From contig VAWS01000056.1 of assembly GCA_005884515.1 (NCBI GenBank), forward strand, positions 1 to 35,585: a DNA stretch of 35,585 nt, written 5' to 3'. Position numbers and translations under genes: made by a program. The notes beneath the pieces were generated by a model. The model worked only from the letters and a program-made list of their open reading frames with translations, was not told the DNA's origin and did not search any database. The first letter of the stretch is position 1; every line of letters starts with the position of its first letter. The stretch comes from Actinomycetota bacterium (lineage in GTDB: Bacteria > Actinomycetota > AC-67). Shown here in pieces: positions 16,674 through 25,076 of this stretch.

Positions 16674-18056
16674 GTGAATCAGCGGAAGAAGCTAGTCATC
16701 GCGCTCGTCCTTATCACGCTCGTTACCGCTGCATGCGGTACCCGCGTGAACAAGGCAGCCTTCTACAAGCAGCTCGCCCAGCAAGGCGCCCAGACCACGA
16801 CGGGCTCGGCGACGACCGGTGGCACGACGACGGGTGGGACGACGACGACGGGGACGTCCACCGGCGGAACGACGACCGGCGGAACGACGACCGGCGGAAC
16901 GACGACCGGCGGAACGACGACCGGCGGTTCCAACAACGGCGGCGGAGGATCGGCTGCATCTTTAGGGGTCTCGACTGCACCGGTCGGCAACACGATCAAG
17001 ATCGGCTTGAATATCCCGCTGACCGGCGCCGCTCCGGTCCCCTCCTCGTTCCAAGACTCGATCACCGTCGCACAGGACTACCTGAACTCGAACGGCGGCA
17101 TCAACGGCCGGCAGGTGCAGTTCCTCGTGGAGGACGACGGCTACGATCCGGCGCAAGGACTGGCCGCATGCAAGAAGCTCGCCGGTGAGAACATCCTCTT
17201 CGCCGTCGGCCACACGATGCCGACGATCGAGGAGGAGTGCACGAGCTTCTACAACCAGCAGAAGATCCCCTACATCATGCGTGGGATCCCGGAGACGACG
17301 CTGAGCGGACACCCCCTCGCGTACTTCGGAACGCCGTCCGACGATTTCCAGTCAACCCTGCTCGCCGACTACGTGATCGACCGCATCGCGAACGGGAAGA
17401 CGCTCGTCAATGACACCGTCACGGAGAACGACCAGCCGGTTTCCAAGACGAACTACGCGGCCGAGATCAAGCGGAAGGGCGGGAAGTTTGGCAACACGTA
17501 CACCAGCACGCCTCGGCAATCCGACTGGTCGTCGGTCATCAGCCACCTCAAGGGCGACAACGCCGGGATCGTGTTCCTCAACATCGCTCCGGTCGATGCG
17601 ATCTCCCTCGCGGTGCAATCCAAGAACCAGGGCTACCACCCGGTCTGGGTCGGAGAGGGCACACACTGGAATTACAACCTTTCGATGCAGTCGGCCGGCA
17701 GTGCGTTGGACGGCGCACAGGTGTTCTCGCCCTGGTCTTCGATCGATAGTCCCGCGGCGGACCAGTACAAGGCCGCGTACCGGCAGTACAAGCCCGGCAA
17801 GACGCCGGACGACCTCGGTCTGATCATCTGGGGATACGCGAACATGATCAAGACGGCGTTGACTGCCGCGGGCAAGAATCTCACACGTGCGTCCTTCGTC
17901 GACGCGATGAACAGGATGAACTTCACCGCGGCGTACTGGAACCCGATCACGTACACGCCGACCGATCATCGGGGTCCGCGAGTCGTCGCCGTCTTCCGGG
18001 GTAATGGCAACGCCCAGAAGTGGGACCAGATCTCGGGATTCACCGGGTCCTTCTAG
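16674..18056 (+). CDS. ABC transporter substrate-binding lipoprotein (branched-chain amino acid/LivK-type, Leu/Ile/Val-binding fold)
   Basis: GTG start; signal with lipobox VTAAC; TG-rich linker; NTIKIGLNIPLTGAAPVPSSFQDSITVAQDYLNSNGGINGRQVQFLVEDDGYDPAQGLAACKKL. Confidence 0.92.
   Translation: MNQRKKLVIALVLITLVTAACGTRVNKAAFYKQLAQQGAQTTTGSATTGGTTTGGTTTTGTSTGGTTTGGTTTGGTTTGGTTTGGSNNGGGGSAASLGVSTAPVGNTIKIGLNIPLTGAAPVPSSFQDSITVAQDYLNSNGGINGRQVQFLVEDDGYDPAQGLAACKKLAGENILFAVGHTMPTIEEECTSFYNQQKIPYIMRGIPETTLSGHPLAYFGTPSDDFQSTLLADYVIDRIANGKTLVNDTVTENDQPVSKTNYAAEIKRKGGKFGNTYTSTPRQSDWSSVISHLKGDNAGIVFLNIAPVDAISLAVQSKNQGYHPVWVGEGTHWNYNLSMQSAGSALDGAQVFSPWSSIDSPAADQYKAAYRQYKPGKTPDDLGLIIWGYANMIKTALTAAGKNLTRASFVDAMNRMNFTAAYWNPITYTPTDHRGPRVVAVFRGNGNAQKWDQISGFTGSF
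16861..16920 (+). repeat. 15-bp in-frame tandem repeat encoding the TGGTT linker
   Basis: Four exact copies of ccggcggaacgacga, preceded by degenerate copies from about 16815. Confidence 0.9.
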
Positions 18057-18911
18057 ATGACCGCGATCATCAACGGGGTCCTGTCTGGATCGGCGTACGC
18101 GCTGATCGCAGTCGGGTTCGTGATGATCTACAAAGGATCGCGGATCTTCAACCTTGCGCACGGTGAGATCGGCGCATTCGGCTTGTTCATCGCGTGGTAC
18201 CTGCACAACCACAAGGTTCCGGTCCTCATCGCGTTCGTAGCGGGAGTGGTCGTCGCCACACTGGTGGCCATCATCGTCGAGCGAACATTGGTGAGGCGGC
18301 TCGTCGACCGGTCACCACTTGCCGCGGTGGCCTCTACGCTCGGCGTCGCGTTCGTTCTCGCTTACTACGAATTCCTCCAATTCGGCGTAAACATCAAGAC
18401 GTTCCCGCCGCCCTTCGGGACGTTCAGCTTCAACATCGGCAACCTGACGGTCACGTCGTCGAGGATAATGCTGTTGGTGTTCGCCGCAGCGACGGCGGCG
18501 GGGCTCGCGGTCTTCTTGAAGAGGACCAAGTTCGGCCTCGAGGTGACGGCCGCCGTCTCGGACAAGACCCTTGCGCGCCTTTCCGGGATCAGGGTGAACC
18601 GCACTCGCATGTTCGTGTGGGCGCTCGGCGGAGCAACTTCGGGCATAGCAGCGATCTTGATCGCATCGGTCAACACATTCACCCCGCTTTCCACGACCCT
18701 CGTGCTTATCCGCGGGCTGACCGCTGCGCTGCTGGGGGGGCTGACGAGCATCACGGGTGCATTCGTCGGCGGGATCGCGATCGGCGTCGTCGAAGCGCTC
18801 GTGACCGCGCATACAACGGTGCAAGGAGCCGATTACACCGCCGTTTTCGTCGTGTTACTCGTCGCCCTGCTCCTCCGGCCGCAAGGGATCTTCGGTGGCT
18901 CTGAAGCGTAG
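18057..18911 (+). CDS. Branched-chain amino acid ABC transporter permease, LivH-type
   Basis: IINGVLSGSAYALIAVGFVMIYKGSRIFNLAHGEIGAFG; RGLTAALLGGLTSITGAFVGGIAIGVVEAL. Confidence 0.92.
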   Translation: MTAIINGVLSGSAYALIAVGFVMIYKGSRIFNLAHGEIGAFGLFIAWYLHNHKVPVLIAFVAGVVVATLVAIIVERTLVRRLVDRSPLAAVASTLGVAFVLAYYEFLQFGVNIKTFPPPFGTFSFNIGNLTVTSSRIMLLVFAAATAAGLAVFLKRTKFGLEVTAAVSDKTLARLSGIRVNRTRMFVWALGGATSGIAAILIASVNTFTPLSTTLVLIRGLTAALLGGLTSITGAFVGGIAIGVVEALVTAHTTVQGADYTAVFVVLLVALLLRPQGIFGGSEA

Positions 18912-20709
18912 ACAGGCGAAGATCGGCGCGGCCTTCATCGTCGTCGCGTTCGCGGCCGCGTTCCTGTCGATGACGTTCACAAGCGAGTACACGGCGTACG
19001 TGCTCGGGACGGTCGTTGTGAGCGCGATCGCAATCCTCAGCTTGAACCTATTGATGGGATACGCCGGTCAAGTCTCACTTGGTCAGGCGGCCTTCGTCGG
19101 GATTGGCGCCTTCGCAGCGGCGCAGTTCGCTGATTGGAACGTTCCATTTCCGCTCACCATCATCCTCGGCGCGTTGCTCGCCGCTCTGGTTGCGGCGATC
19201 GTCGGCCTCCCGTCGTTGCGGATCCGCGGCCTTCAGGTGGCCGCAACTACCCTGGCGTTCGGCGCGGTTGCCCAGTACTTCCTGTTCGCACGTCCGTGGA
19301 CGACCAACTCCGGTCAGGTGACGGTGAATCGACCGCACGTCATCGCGACGGACAAGGCCGTCCTGCTAACGGGGCTGGTCGGTCTTCTCGTTATCTTGAT
19401 CATCGACCGGCAGATCCGCCACAGCCGGATTGGGCGAGCATTCTTCAGCGTTCGAGACCGAGAGGACACGGCCGCCGCTCGCGGCGTGAAGGTTGGCCCC
19501 ACGAAGCTGCAGGCGTACGCGTTCAGCGGTCTGTACGCGGGGATAGCCGGCGGTCTCTTCGCCTACTTGCTTCAGACGGTGAGTGCTCCGTCCTTCACTG
19601 TGTTCACTTCTCTTGGCTACGTGGCAGCGGTGGTGATCGGAGGTTTGGGTTCATGGTCGGGCGCGATCGTGTCCGGTGCGGTTTTCGCCAGCATCCAACA
19701 GCTCCTGAGCGGCATCGCGCGCTACGTCCCGATTATCGAAGCGGGCTTGCTCACGACAACGCCGGTGCTTCGGCCCGAGGGGCTTGGTTACATCCTTAAC
19801 CGCGCGGTCTTCATTCCGCTGCCTGCGTTCAAGTCTGAGAAGCGAGAAGAGCTCGAGCTCTCGAGGGCGATCGAGCTGATCGCGCCTCCGAAGCGGCCGC
19901 TTTCGCTCTCCGTCCCGACGCGGAGCCTGCTCATCGCGAAAGACGTCGGCGTGCGCTTCGGCGGCTTGGTCGCGCTGCACGACGTGAGCATGGAGGTGCG
20001 CCGCGGCGAGATCGTCGGCCTCATCGGTCCCAACGGCGCGGGCAAGTCTACGTTCTTCAACGCGGTCGGCGGCTTCGTGAAGCCGAACACTGGATCGATC
20101 CACTACCGCGGCAAGGACCTTCTGGCGCTGCCGACGCATGCGCGCGCAGGTCTCGGCATCGCGCGCACGTTCCAGCAGGTCGGTCTGAGCGGCGCACAAG
20201 CCGTGTGCGAGAACATGATGTTCGCGCAGCATCAATTGGCGATCGAGTACGGGTTGACGTCGGCGTTGCTCAGCACGCCGGATATGCGCAAGGTTGAACG
20301 GCAGTTGCAGACGCGCGCGCGCGCCGCGCTTGAAGTTATCGGCCTGACCGACTACACGGAGGAGAGGGTTCTGAACCTGTCTCACGGCAACCAGCGCCTC
20401 GCGGAGGTCGCCGCTGCGATATCGACCGGACCGGAGTTGCTGATGCTCGACGAGCCGTTCGCCGGCGTCGGTCCGGAAGAGTCCGAGCAGCTTGCCGAAC
20501 GCTTGACCGAGCTGCGCGCGGAGCTCGACCTCACGATCTTGGTGATCGAACACGACGTGCCCCTGGTCGCGAGCCTCTGCAGCTACATTTACTGCTTCGC
20601 CGAGGGAGGGATGCTCGCCGAAGGCAGCCCCGACGAGGTACAGAACAACCCGGACGTGATCTCGACGTACATCGGCGAGCCCCTCGCGAAGGAGGCCGCC
20701 GGTGCCTAG
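18895..20709 (+). CDS. LivM permease - LivG ATPase fusion
   Basis: LNLLMGYAGQVSLGQAAFVGIGAF permease half; GLIGPNGAGKSTFFNAVGGFVKPNTGSI, LSHGNQRLAEVAAAISTGPELLMLDEPFAGVGPEE ATPase half. Confidence 0.93.
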   Translation: MALKRRQAKIGAAFIVVAFAAAFLSMTFTSEYTAYVLGTVVVSAIAILSLNLLMGYAGQVSLGQAAFVGIGAFAAAQFADWNVPFPLTIILGALLAALVAAIVGLPSLRIRGLQVAATTLAFGAVAQYFLFARPWTTNSGQVTVNRPHVIATDKAVLLTGLVGLLVILIIDRQIRHSRIGRAFFSVRDREDTAAARGVKVGPTKLQAYAFSGLYAGIAGGLFAYLLQTVSAPSFTVFTSLGYVAAVVIGGLGSWSGAIVSGAVFASIQQLLSGIARYVPIIEAGLLTTTPVLRPEGLGYILNRAVFIPLPAFKSEKREELELSRAIELIAPPKRPLSLSVPTRSLLIAKDVGVRFGGLVALHDVSMEVRRGEIVGLIGPNGAGKSTFFNAVGGFVKPNTGSIHYRGKDLLALPTHARAGLGIARTFQQVGLSGAQAVCENMMFAQHQLAIEYGLTSALLSTPDMRKVERQLQTRARAALEVIGLTDYTEERVLNLSHGNQRLAEVAAAISTGPELLMLDEPFAGVGPEESEQLAERLTELRAELDLTILVIEHDVPLVASLCSYIYCFAEGGMLAEGSPDEVQNNPDVISTYIGEPLAKEAAGA

Positions 20710-21445
20710 CATGCTCGAGCTCACGGACGTGCGGGCCGGCTACGGCTCGGCCGAAGTCCTCCACGGGATCAGCCTCACCGTGGATCAGGGCGAGGTCGCG
20801 GTCATCCTCGGCGCCAACGGGGTGGGCAAAACGACCATGCTTCGCAGCATCGCCGGACTGCTTCGTCCCTGGTCGGGCCGTATCAGCTTCGGTGGGAAGG
20901 TCGTTGACCGTATGGGCGCGGAGAAGATCGTCCGGCTTGGCCTGGGCATGGTGCCCGGGCCGCCGGGGATCTTTCGCGACATGACGGTGACCGACAACCT
21001 TCGGGTTGGCTCGTTTGCGCTCGCAAAAGGGAAAAAAGCGGATACCCAGCTGGAGCGGATATTGCAGACGTTCCCCATATTGAACCAGCGGCGCACGCAG
21101 ACTGCCGGTAGCTTGTCTGGTGGCGAGCAACGGATGCTGGCGATCGCGCGCTCGCTGATGAGCGAGCCGACGCTGTTGCTCGTCGACGAGCCGTCGATGG
21201 GTCTTTCGCCGGTGATGGTCTCGAACGTGTTGAGGCTTCTGAACGAAGTCCGGAAAGAGAGCGGCGTGACTATCTTGATGGCCGAGCAGAACGTGGGTGC
21301 GCTGGACATCGCCGACCGCGCCTACGTCATCGAGAAGGGCCGTGTCGCGCGGGAGGACCAGGGCGCCGCGCTGGCTCAGACGCGTGCTGACCTTGCGCGC
21401 GCGTACCTCGGCGGCTCGAAGGCTGCGTCGGGAGCGAAGCGATGA
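20702..21445 (+). CDS. Branched-chain amino acid ABC transporter ATP-binding protein, LivF-type
   Basis: VILGANGVGKTTMLRSIAGLLRPWSGRI; SGGEQRMLAIARSLMSEPTLLLVDEPSMGLSPV. Confidence 0.93.
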   Translation: MPSMLELTDVRAGYGSAEVLHGISLTVDQGEVAVILGANGVGKTTMLRSIAGLLRPWSGRISFGGKVVDRMGAEKIVRLGLGMVPGPPGIFRDMTVTDNLRVGSFALAKGKKADTQLERILQTFPILNQRRTQTAGSLSGGEQRMLAIARSLMSEPTLLLVDEPSMGLSPVMVSNVLRLLNEVRKESGVTILMAEQNVGALDIADRAYVIEKGRVAREDQGAALAQTRADLARAYLGGSKAASGAKR

Positions 21446-22851
21446 TCCGACGCTTTTCGATCATTACGTTCGGACTCCTGATCTTGCTGGCGTTGCCGCA
21501 CCCGGAGGCCGGCGTCGCCGCGTCGCCGGCCGAGCCGCGCGCGGCGTCATGGGCGATCTCGATAGCGCTCCCGAGCGCCGGCGAGGTGCTGCTGGCGGGT
21601 CAGTCGACTGCGTCCAGCGGCGAGAAGCCAAACGCGAGCGCGACTGCGTTCTCCGGCGGCGGCCAGAGCACCGGAACCGTTTTCTCGGACGTCGCCCATC
21701 CGGATGCGGTCAAGTCCGTCAAAGACTTCACCGACCCGGCGTTCCCGACATGTCTCCCGCCGATCCCGCAGGCGACGCTTAATAACGGGCTTTGCGACCC
21801 GGGTGGGAACATCACGCTCCGCGGGGGGTTCGCCGAAGCGCACACGACGCCGAGCGCGTCCAACTCCCAAGCAGGCATCGTATCCGGCGCAGGGAACGGC
21901 TTCGCGTTCGCGAGCAAGAACTTCAGCTTCCAGCAGCAGAGCCAGGTGCTGAACGCGATCCAGCAGATCGACGACACCCTCCTCACGCCGGTGAACACGC
22001 TGATCGATCAGCTGAACCCGCTGCTCAAGAACAACGGGGTAAACATGCCGCACCTCACCGGACCGCCCCCGACGGGATTGATCGACATCGCCGACCTCGG
22101 CGCGGCTACGAGCAGCGCGCAGACGTCGACCTCGCCCGGTTTCGTCAGCGCGACGTCGAACTCTGCGGTCGGCGACGTGAAGCTGCTCGCCGGGTGGATC
22201 GAGCTGCACGGCGTCAAGGCGAGCGCGGACTCAGAGAGCAACTCGGGGACCGACTCGCGTTCGGCGAGTGCCACGGTCGGGAGCCTGTCGATCGCCGGCC
22301 TTAACTTGGTCGCGGACACCGACGGCTTCCATTTGGCCGGCAACGACATCCTGCTGAAGCAAGCGGTTCAGCCGGCCATCGACCAGCTCATGGCCGTTTT
22401 GAAGCAGGCCGGCATGACGATCTCGGTTGCGCAAACCGAAGCGCTGGGCGACGTGCGCTCGGCGACCGCGTTCGACCTGTCGTGGGTGACGCCGAACGGG
22501 CTCGTGCACATCACGGTCGGTCACGCCGACGCGGCGGCGCAGTCGGTCGCGGCGCCGGTCATCCCGCCGCCGCCTGGTGGGAACTTCCCGCCGCCGCTCG
22601 TCGGGCCGACGACGGCTCCTGGTCCGAACATCGTCCCGCCGGTGAACACCCCGCCGAACCTGGTCCCACCGACGCCTGGCACGCCCGGGCCCTCATCGAA
22701 CTTCATCTACCGCCGGCCGGGCGCCGACGTGGCGCGCGCGCTCCACACCGTGTATCTCATATTCCTCGTGGGCGGCTTGATCGGCTCCCTGCTATACCCC
22801 ATGTTCTTGAAACGCGCGCCGCACTTGCGACGCCGGCCTCTGCTCGTTTGA
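21442..22851 (+). CDS. Secreted/surface protein with Pro-rich stalk and C-terminal TM anchor, function unknown
   Basis: N-terminal signal; Ser/Thr/Ala-rich ectodomain; PPPPGGNFPPPLVGPTTAPGPNIVPPVNTPPNLVPPTPGTPG stalk; TM plus RAPHLRRRPLLV tail. ATGA overlap with livF. Confidence 0.8.
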   Translation: MIRRFSIITFGLLILLALPHPEAGVAASPAEPRAASWAISIALPSAGEVLLAGQSTASSGEKPNASATAFSGGGQSTGTVFSDVAHPDAVKSVKDFTDPAFPTCLPPIPQATLNNGLCDPGGNITLRGGFAEAHTTPSASNSQAGIVSGAGNGFAFASKNFSFQQQSQVLNAIQQIDDTLLTPVNTLIDQLNPLLKNNGVNMPHLTGPPPTGLIDIADLGAATSSAQTSTSPGFVSATSNSAVGDVKLLAGWIELHGVKASADSESNSGTDSRSASATVGSLSIAGLNLVADTDGFHLAGNDILLKQAVQPAIDQLMAVLKQAGMTISVAQTEALGDVRSATAFDLSWVTPNGLVHITVGHADAAAQSVAAPVIPPPPGGNFPPPLVGPTTAPGPNIVPPVNTPPNLVPPTPGTPGPSSNFIYRRPGADVARALHTVYLIFLVGGLIGSLLYPMFLKRAPHLRRRPLLV

Positions 22852-22864
22852 AAGGAGCACTCTG

Positions 22865-23269
22865 ATGATCAGTACCCGGTACCGCGTCGCAACCGCGTTC
22901 ACGTTGATCGTCGCGGGGATCGTCGTCGCGATCATCGGCTACCTCGGCGTCAGCAAGGAGACGGAGGTGGCGTTCCAGCTCCCGTACTTCGCGAGCGCAG
23001 GCGTGGGGGCGTTGATGCTGCTCGGCTTCGGCGGCATCCTGCTGCTGAACTCACAGCTCGAGACCGACAGCGATCGCATGGAAGAGCTCGAGGAAGCGGT
23101 GCGTCAGCTTTCGAACGAGGTCGGCCGCCTGGTCGACGAGCTCACGCCGCAGCGTGGCACGCGCCCGGCGCGCGCGGTGGCGGCAGAGAAAGAAAAGGCT
23201 GCCAAGGACGAGCCGGCGGCCCCACGCACACGGCGCACGAGAGCCGTCGTAAAGAAAGAGGACGTCTAG
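22865..23269 (+). CDS. Small membrane protein with 2 TMs, acidic coiled-coil and basic tail
   Basis: Two hydrophobic helices, then SQLETDSDRMEELEEAVRQLSNEVGRLVDEL and a K/R-rich tail. SD gaaaggag. Confidence 0.75.
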   Translation: MISTRYRVATAFTLIVAGIVVAIIGYLGVSKETEVAFQLPYFASAGVGALMLLGFGGILLLNSQLETDSDRMEELEEAVRQLSNEVGRLVDELTPQRGTRPARAVAAEKEKAAKDEPAAPRTRRTRAVVKKEDV

Positions 23270-24582
23270 AGCGACTGCAACGCCGCGCGAAGAGCTACAT
23301 CGTCGGCCGGCGCGACCGTTCGTAGATCCAGGACGAGCAGCCCTCGCTCGATGCGCGCGACGATCGGCGGCTCCTTCTCTCGCAATCGCTTGGCGAGCAC
23401 CTGAGGCTTGTCGGAGTGCACTGCGATCAGCGCGGTCTCGACCGAGCGTCCCGGTAGCGAGCCGCCGCCTGTCACGCTGGCGCCGTCGATGACGCTGACT
23501 CCCGAGATCCCTTCGCTCACGCGCTTCGCGCGCGCCCTGATCTCTTCGGCCGTCGCCTGCAGCATCGACCAGGCCGGGATGTGATCGCGCGCGCCGCGCG
23601 CGTGCGCCCACAGCGTCGCTTCCATCGCCGCCAGCGTGAGCTTGTCGGCGCGGACCGCGCGCGCGATGGGGTGACGGCGGCACCGCTCGATCAGGTCGGC
23701 GCGTCCGGCCAAGATGCCCGCCTGCGGGCCGCCGAGCAGCTTGTCGCCGCTGAACGACACGAGGTCCGCTCCTTGTGCGAGCGCGCTGCGCGCGTCCGGC
23801 TCGTCGGAAAGAACACCTTCCTCCGGTCCGAGCAGGCCGCTCCCGATGTCGAATAGCAGCGGGACCCGAGCCTCCTTCGCGATCGCGGCGAGGTCGGCGA
23901 CGCCGACCGAGGTAGTGAAGCCGACGATCTGGTAGTTGGACGGGTGCACCTTCAGGATCAGCGCGGTGCCGTCGCCGGCGGCGCGGCGGTAGTCGCGCTC
24001 GTGCGTGCGGTTGGTCGTTCCGACCTCGCGGAGGAGCGCGCCCGACGCCTCCATGACGTCGGGGAGCCGAAACTCACCGCCGATCTCGATGAGCTCCCCG
24101 CGGCTGACGATCACCTCTTGTCCCTTGGCGAGTGCGGCCAATGTAAGCAGTAGGGCTGCCGCGTTGTTGTTCACGATCAAAGCGTCTTCTGCTTCGGTGA
24201 GCGCGGCCGCGAGGGTTGAGGCGACCGGCGCGCGCGTTCCGCGCGCGCCGGTGACGAGGTCGAACTCCAGCGCGGCGGTCCCGGCCGCCTCCACGGCGGC
24301 CGCGACCGCCTCCTCACCCAAAGCTGCTCGGCCGAGATTCGTATGGATGACGACCCCGGTCGCGTTGATCACGCGCCGGATGCGCGCTGCCTGCAGCTGC
24401 TCGGCCGCGGCTTGAACGATCGCGCGGACGTCACCGGCCTCGCCGCCGTTCAACGCTCGCGCGCGCGCCGCTGCAACCTCTCGACGAACCAGCCAACGCG
24501 CGACCAGCGGGCCGACGTCGTTCAACGCAAGCACGTCGCGCAGGACTTCGTCGACTTGTGGAAGGTCGCGGAGGCCGCTCAT
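23266..24582 (-). CDS. selA: L-seryl-tRNA(Sec) selenium transferase SelA
   Basis: LPQVDEVL, RRVINATGVVIHTNLGRAAL, GGEFRLPDVMEASGALLREVGTTNRTHERDYRRA, DLVSFSGDKLLGGPQAGIL. Confidence 0.94.
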   Translation of the reverse strand: MSGLRDLPQVDEVLRDVLALNDVGPLVARWLVRREVAAARARALNGGEAGDVRAIVQAAAEQLQAARIRRVINATGVVIHTNLGRAALGEEAVAAAVEAAGTAALEFDLVTGARGTRAPVASTLAAALTEAEDALIVNNNAAALLLTLAALAKGQEVIVSRGELIEIGGEFRLPDVMEASGALLREVGTTNRTHERDYRRAAGDGTALILKVHPSNYQIVGFTTSVGVADLAAIAKEARVPLLFDIGSGLLGPEEGVLSDEPDARSALAQGADLVSFSGDKLLGGPQAGILAGRADLIERCRRHPIARAVRADKLTLAAMEATLWAHARGARDHIPAWSMLQATAEEIRARAKRVSEGISGVSVIDGASVTGGGSLPGRSVETALIAVHSDKPQVLAKRLREKEPPIVARIERGLLVLDLRTVAPADDVALRAALQSL

Positions 24583-25076
24583 CCGAGGTCGGGCTCCTCG
24601 CGTTCGGCTGCTCGAAGAAGGTCGCCGACCGTGTCGCGCGCCTTCCCGATCGTGTTCTCTTCGCTTTCGAGCTCCGTGAGGAACGACTCGAGCGCCTCGG
24701 TGGCTTGGCGTTCCGATTCGGTATCGACGTGGCCTCGCTCGGCGTTCACGTACTGACGGCCGAGCTGGAAGATCACTTGGCGCGCGGTGCGGATGATCTG
24801 AAGGATCTCATCCATCGCGAAGATCTCGCCGGCATGGTCGACCGTCGCGCGCCGTGCTTCGGTGAGCATCAGGCGAGCGGGTGACTCCGGGTCGGCGTAA
24901 AGGGCGAGGAACGCGAGCGTCGTATGGCGCGTGCTTGCGCGCACGAGCGCGCGTACGTCGTCGGTTTGGCGCGCGACCGCCGGAACCTCGCGCACGATCG
25001 CGTCCATCGTGACGTCGAGGATCTCTTCGAGGTGCTGTTCCACCACGCGCGCGACCAAACGGCGGATGTCTTCCAT
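24579..25076 (-). CDS. All-helical protein of unknown function, resembles the N-terminal sensor region of PucR/RsbRD-type proteins
   Basis: IVREVPAVARQTDDVRALVRASTRHTTLAFLALYADPESPARLM...; abuts the ACAD stop and overlaps the selA start (ATGA). Confidence 0.65.
   Translation of the reverse strand: MEDIRRLVARVVEQHLEEILDVTMDAIVREVPAVARQTDDVRALVRASTRHTTLAFLALYADPESPARLMLTEARRATVDHAGEIFAMDEILQIIRTARQVIFQLGRQYVNAERGHVDTESERQATEALESFLTELESEENTIGKARDTVGDLLRAAEREEPDLG

Noticed and set aside
16861-16920. Tandem repeat as possible CRISPR
   Set aside because: Contiguous 15-bp in-frame repeats without spacers, inside a lipoprotein linker.
14766-24582. tRNA-Sec (selC) or SECIS-containing selenoprotein near selA/selB
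   Set aside because: No non-coding gap large enough for a tRNA-Sec was found there, and no convincing in-frame UGA with conserved downstream coding was seen.
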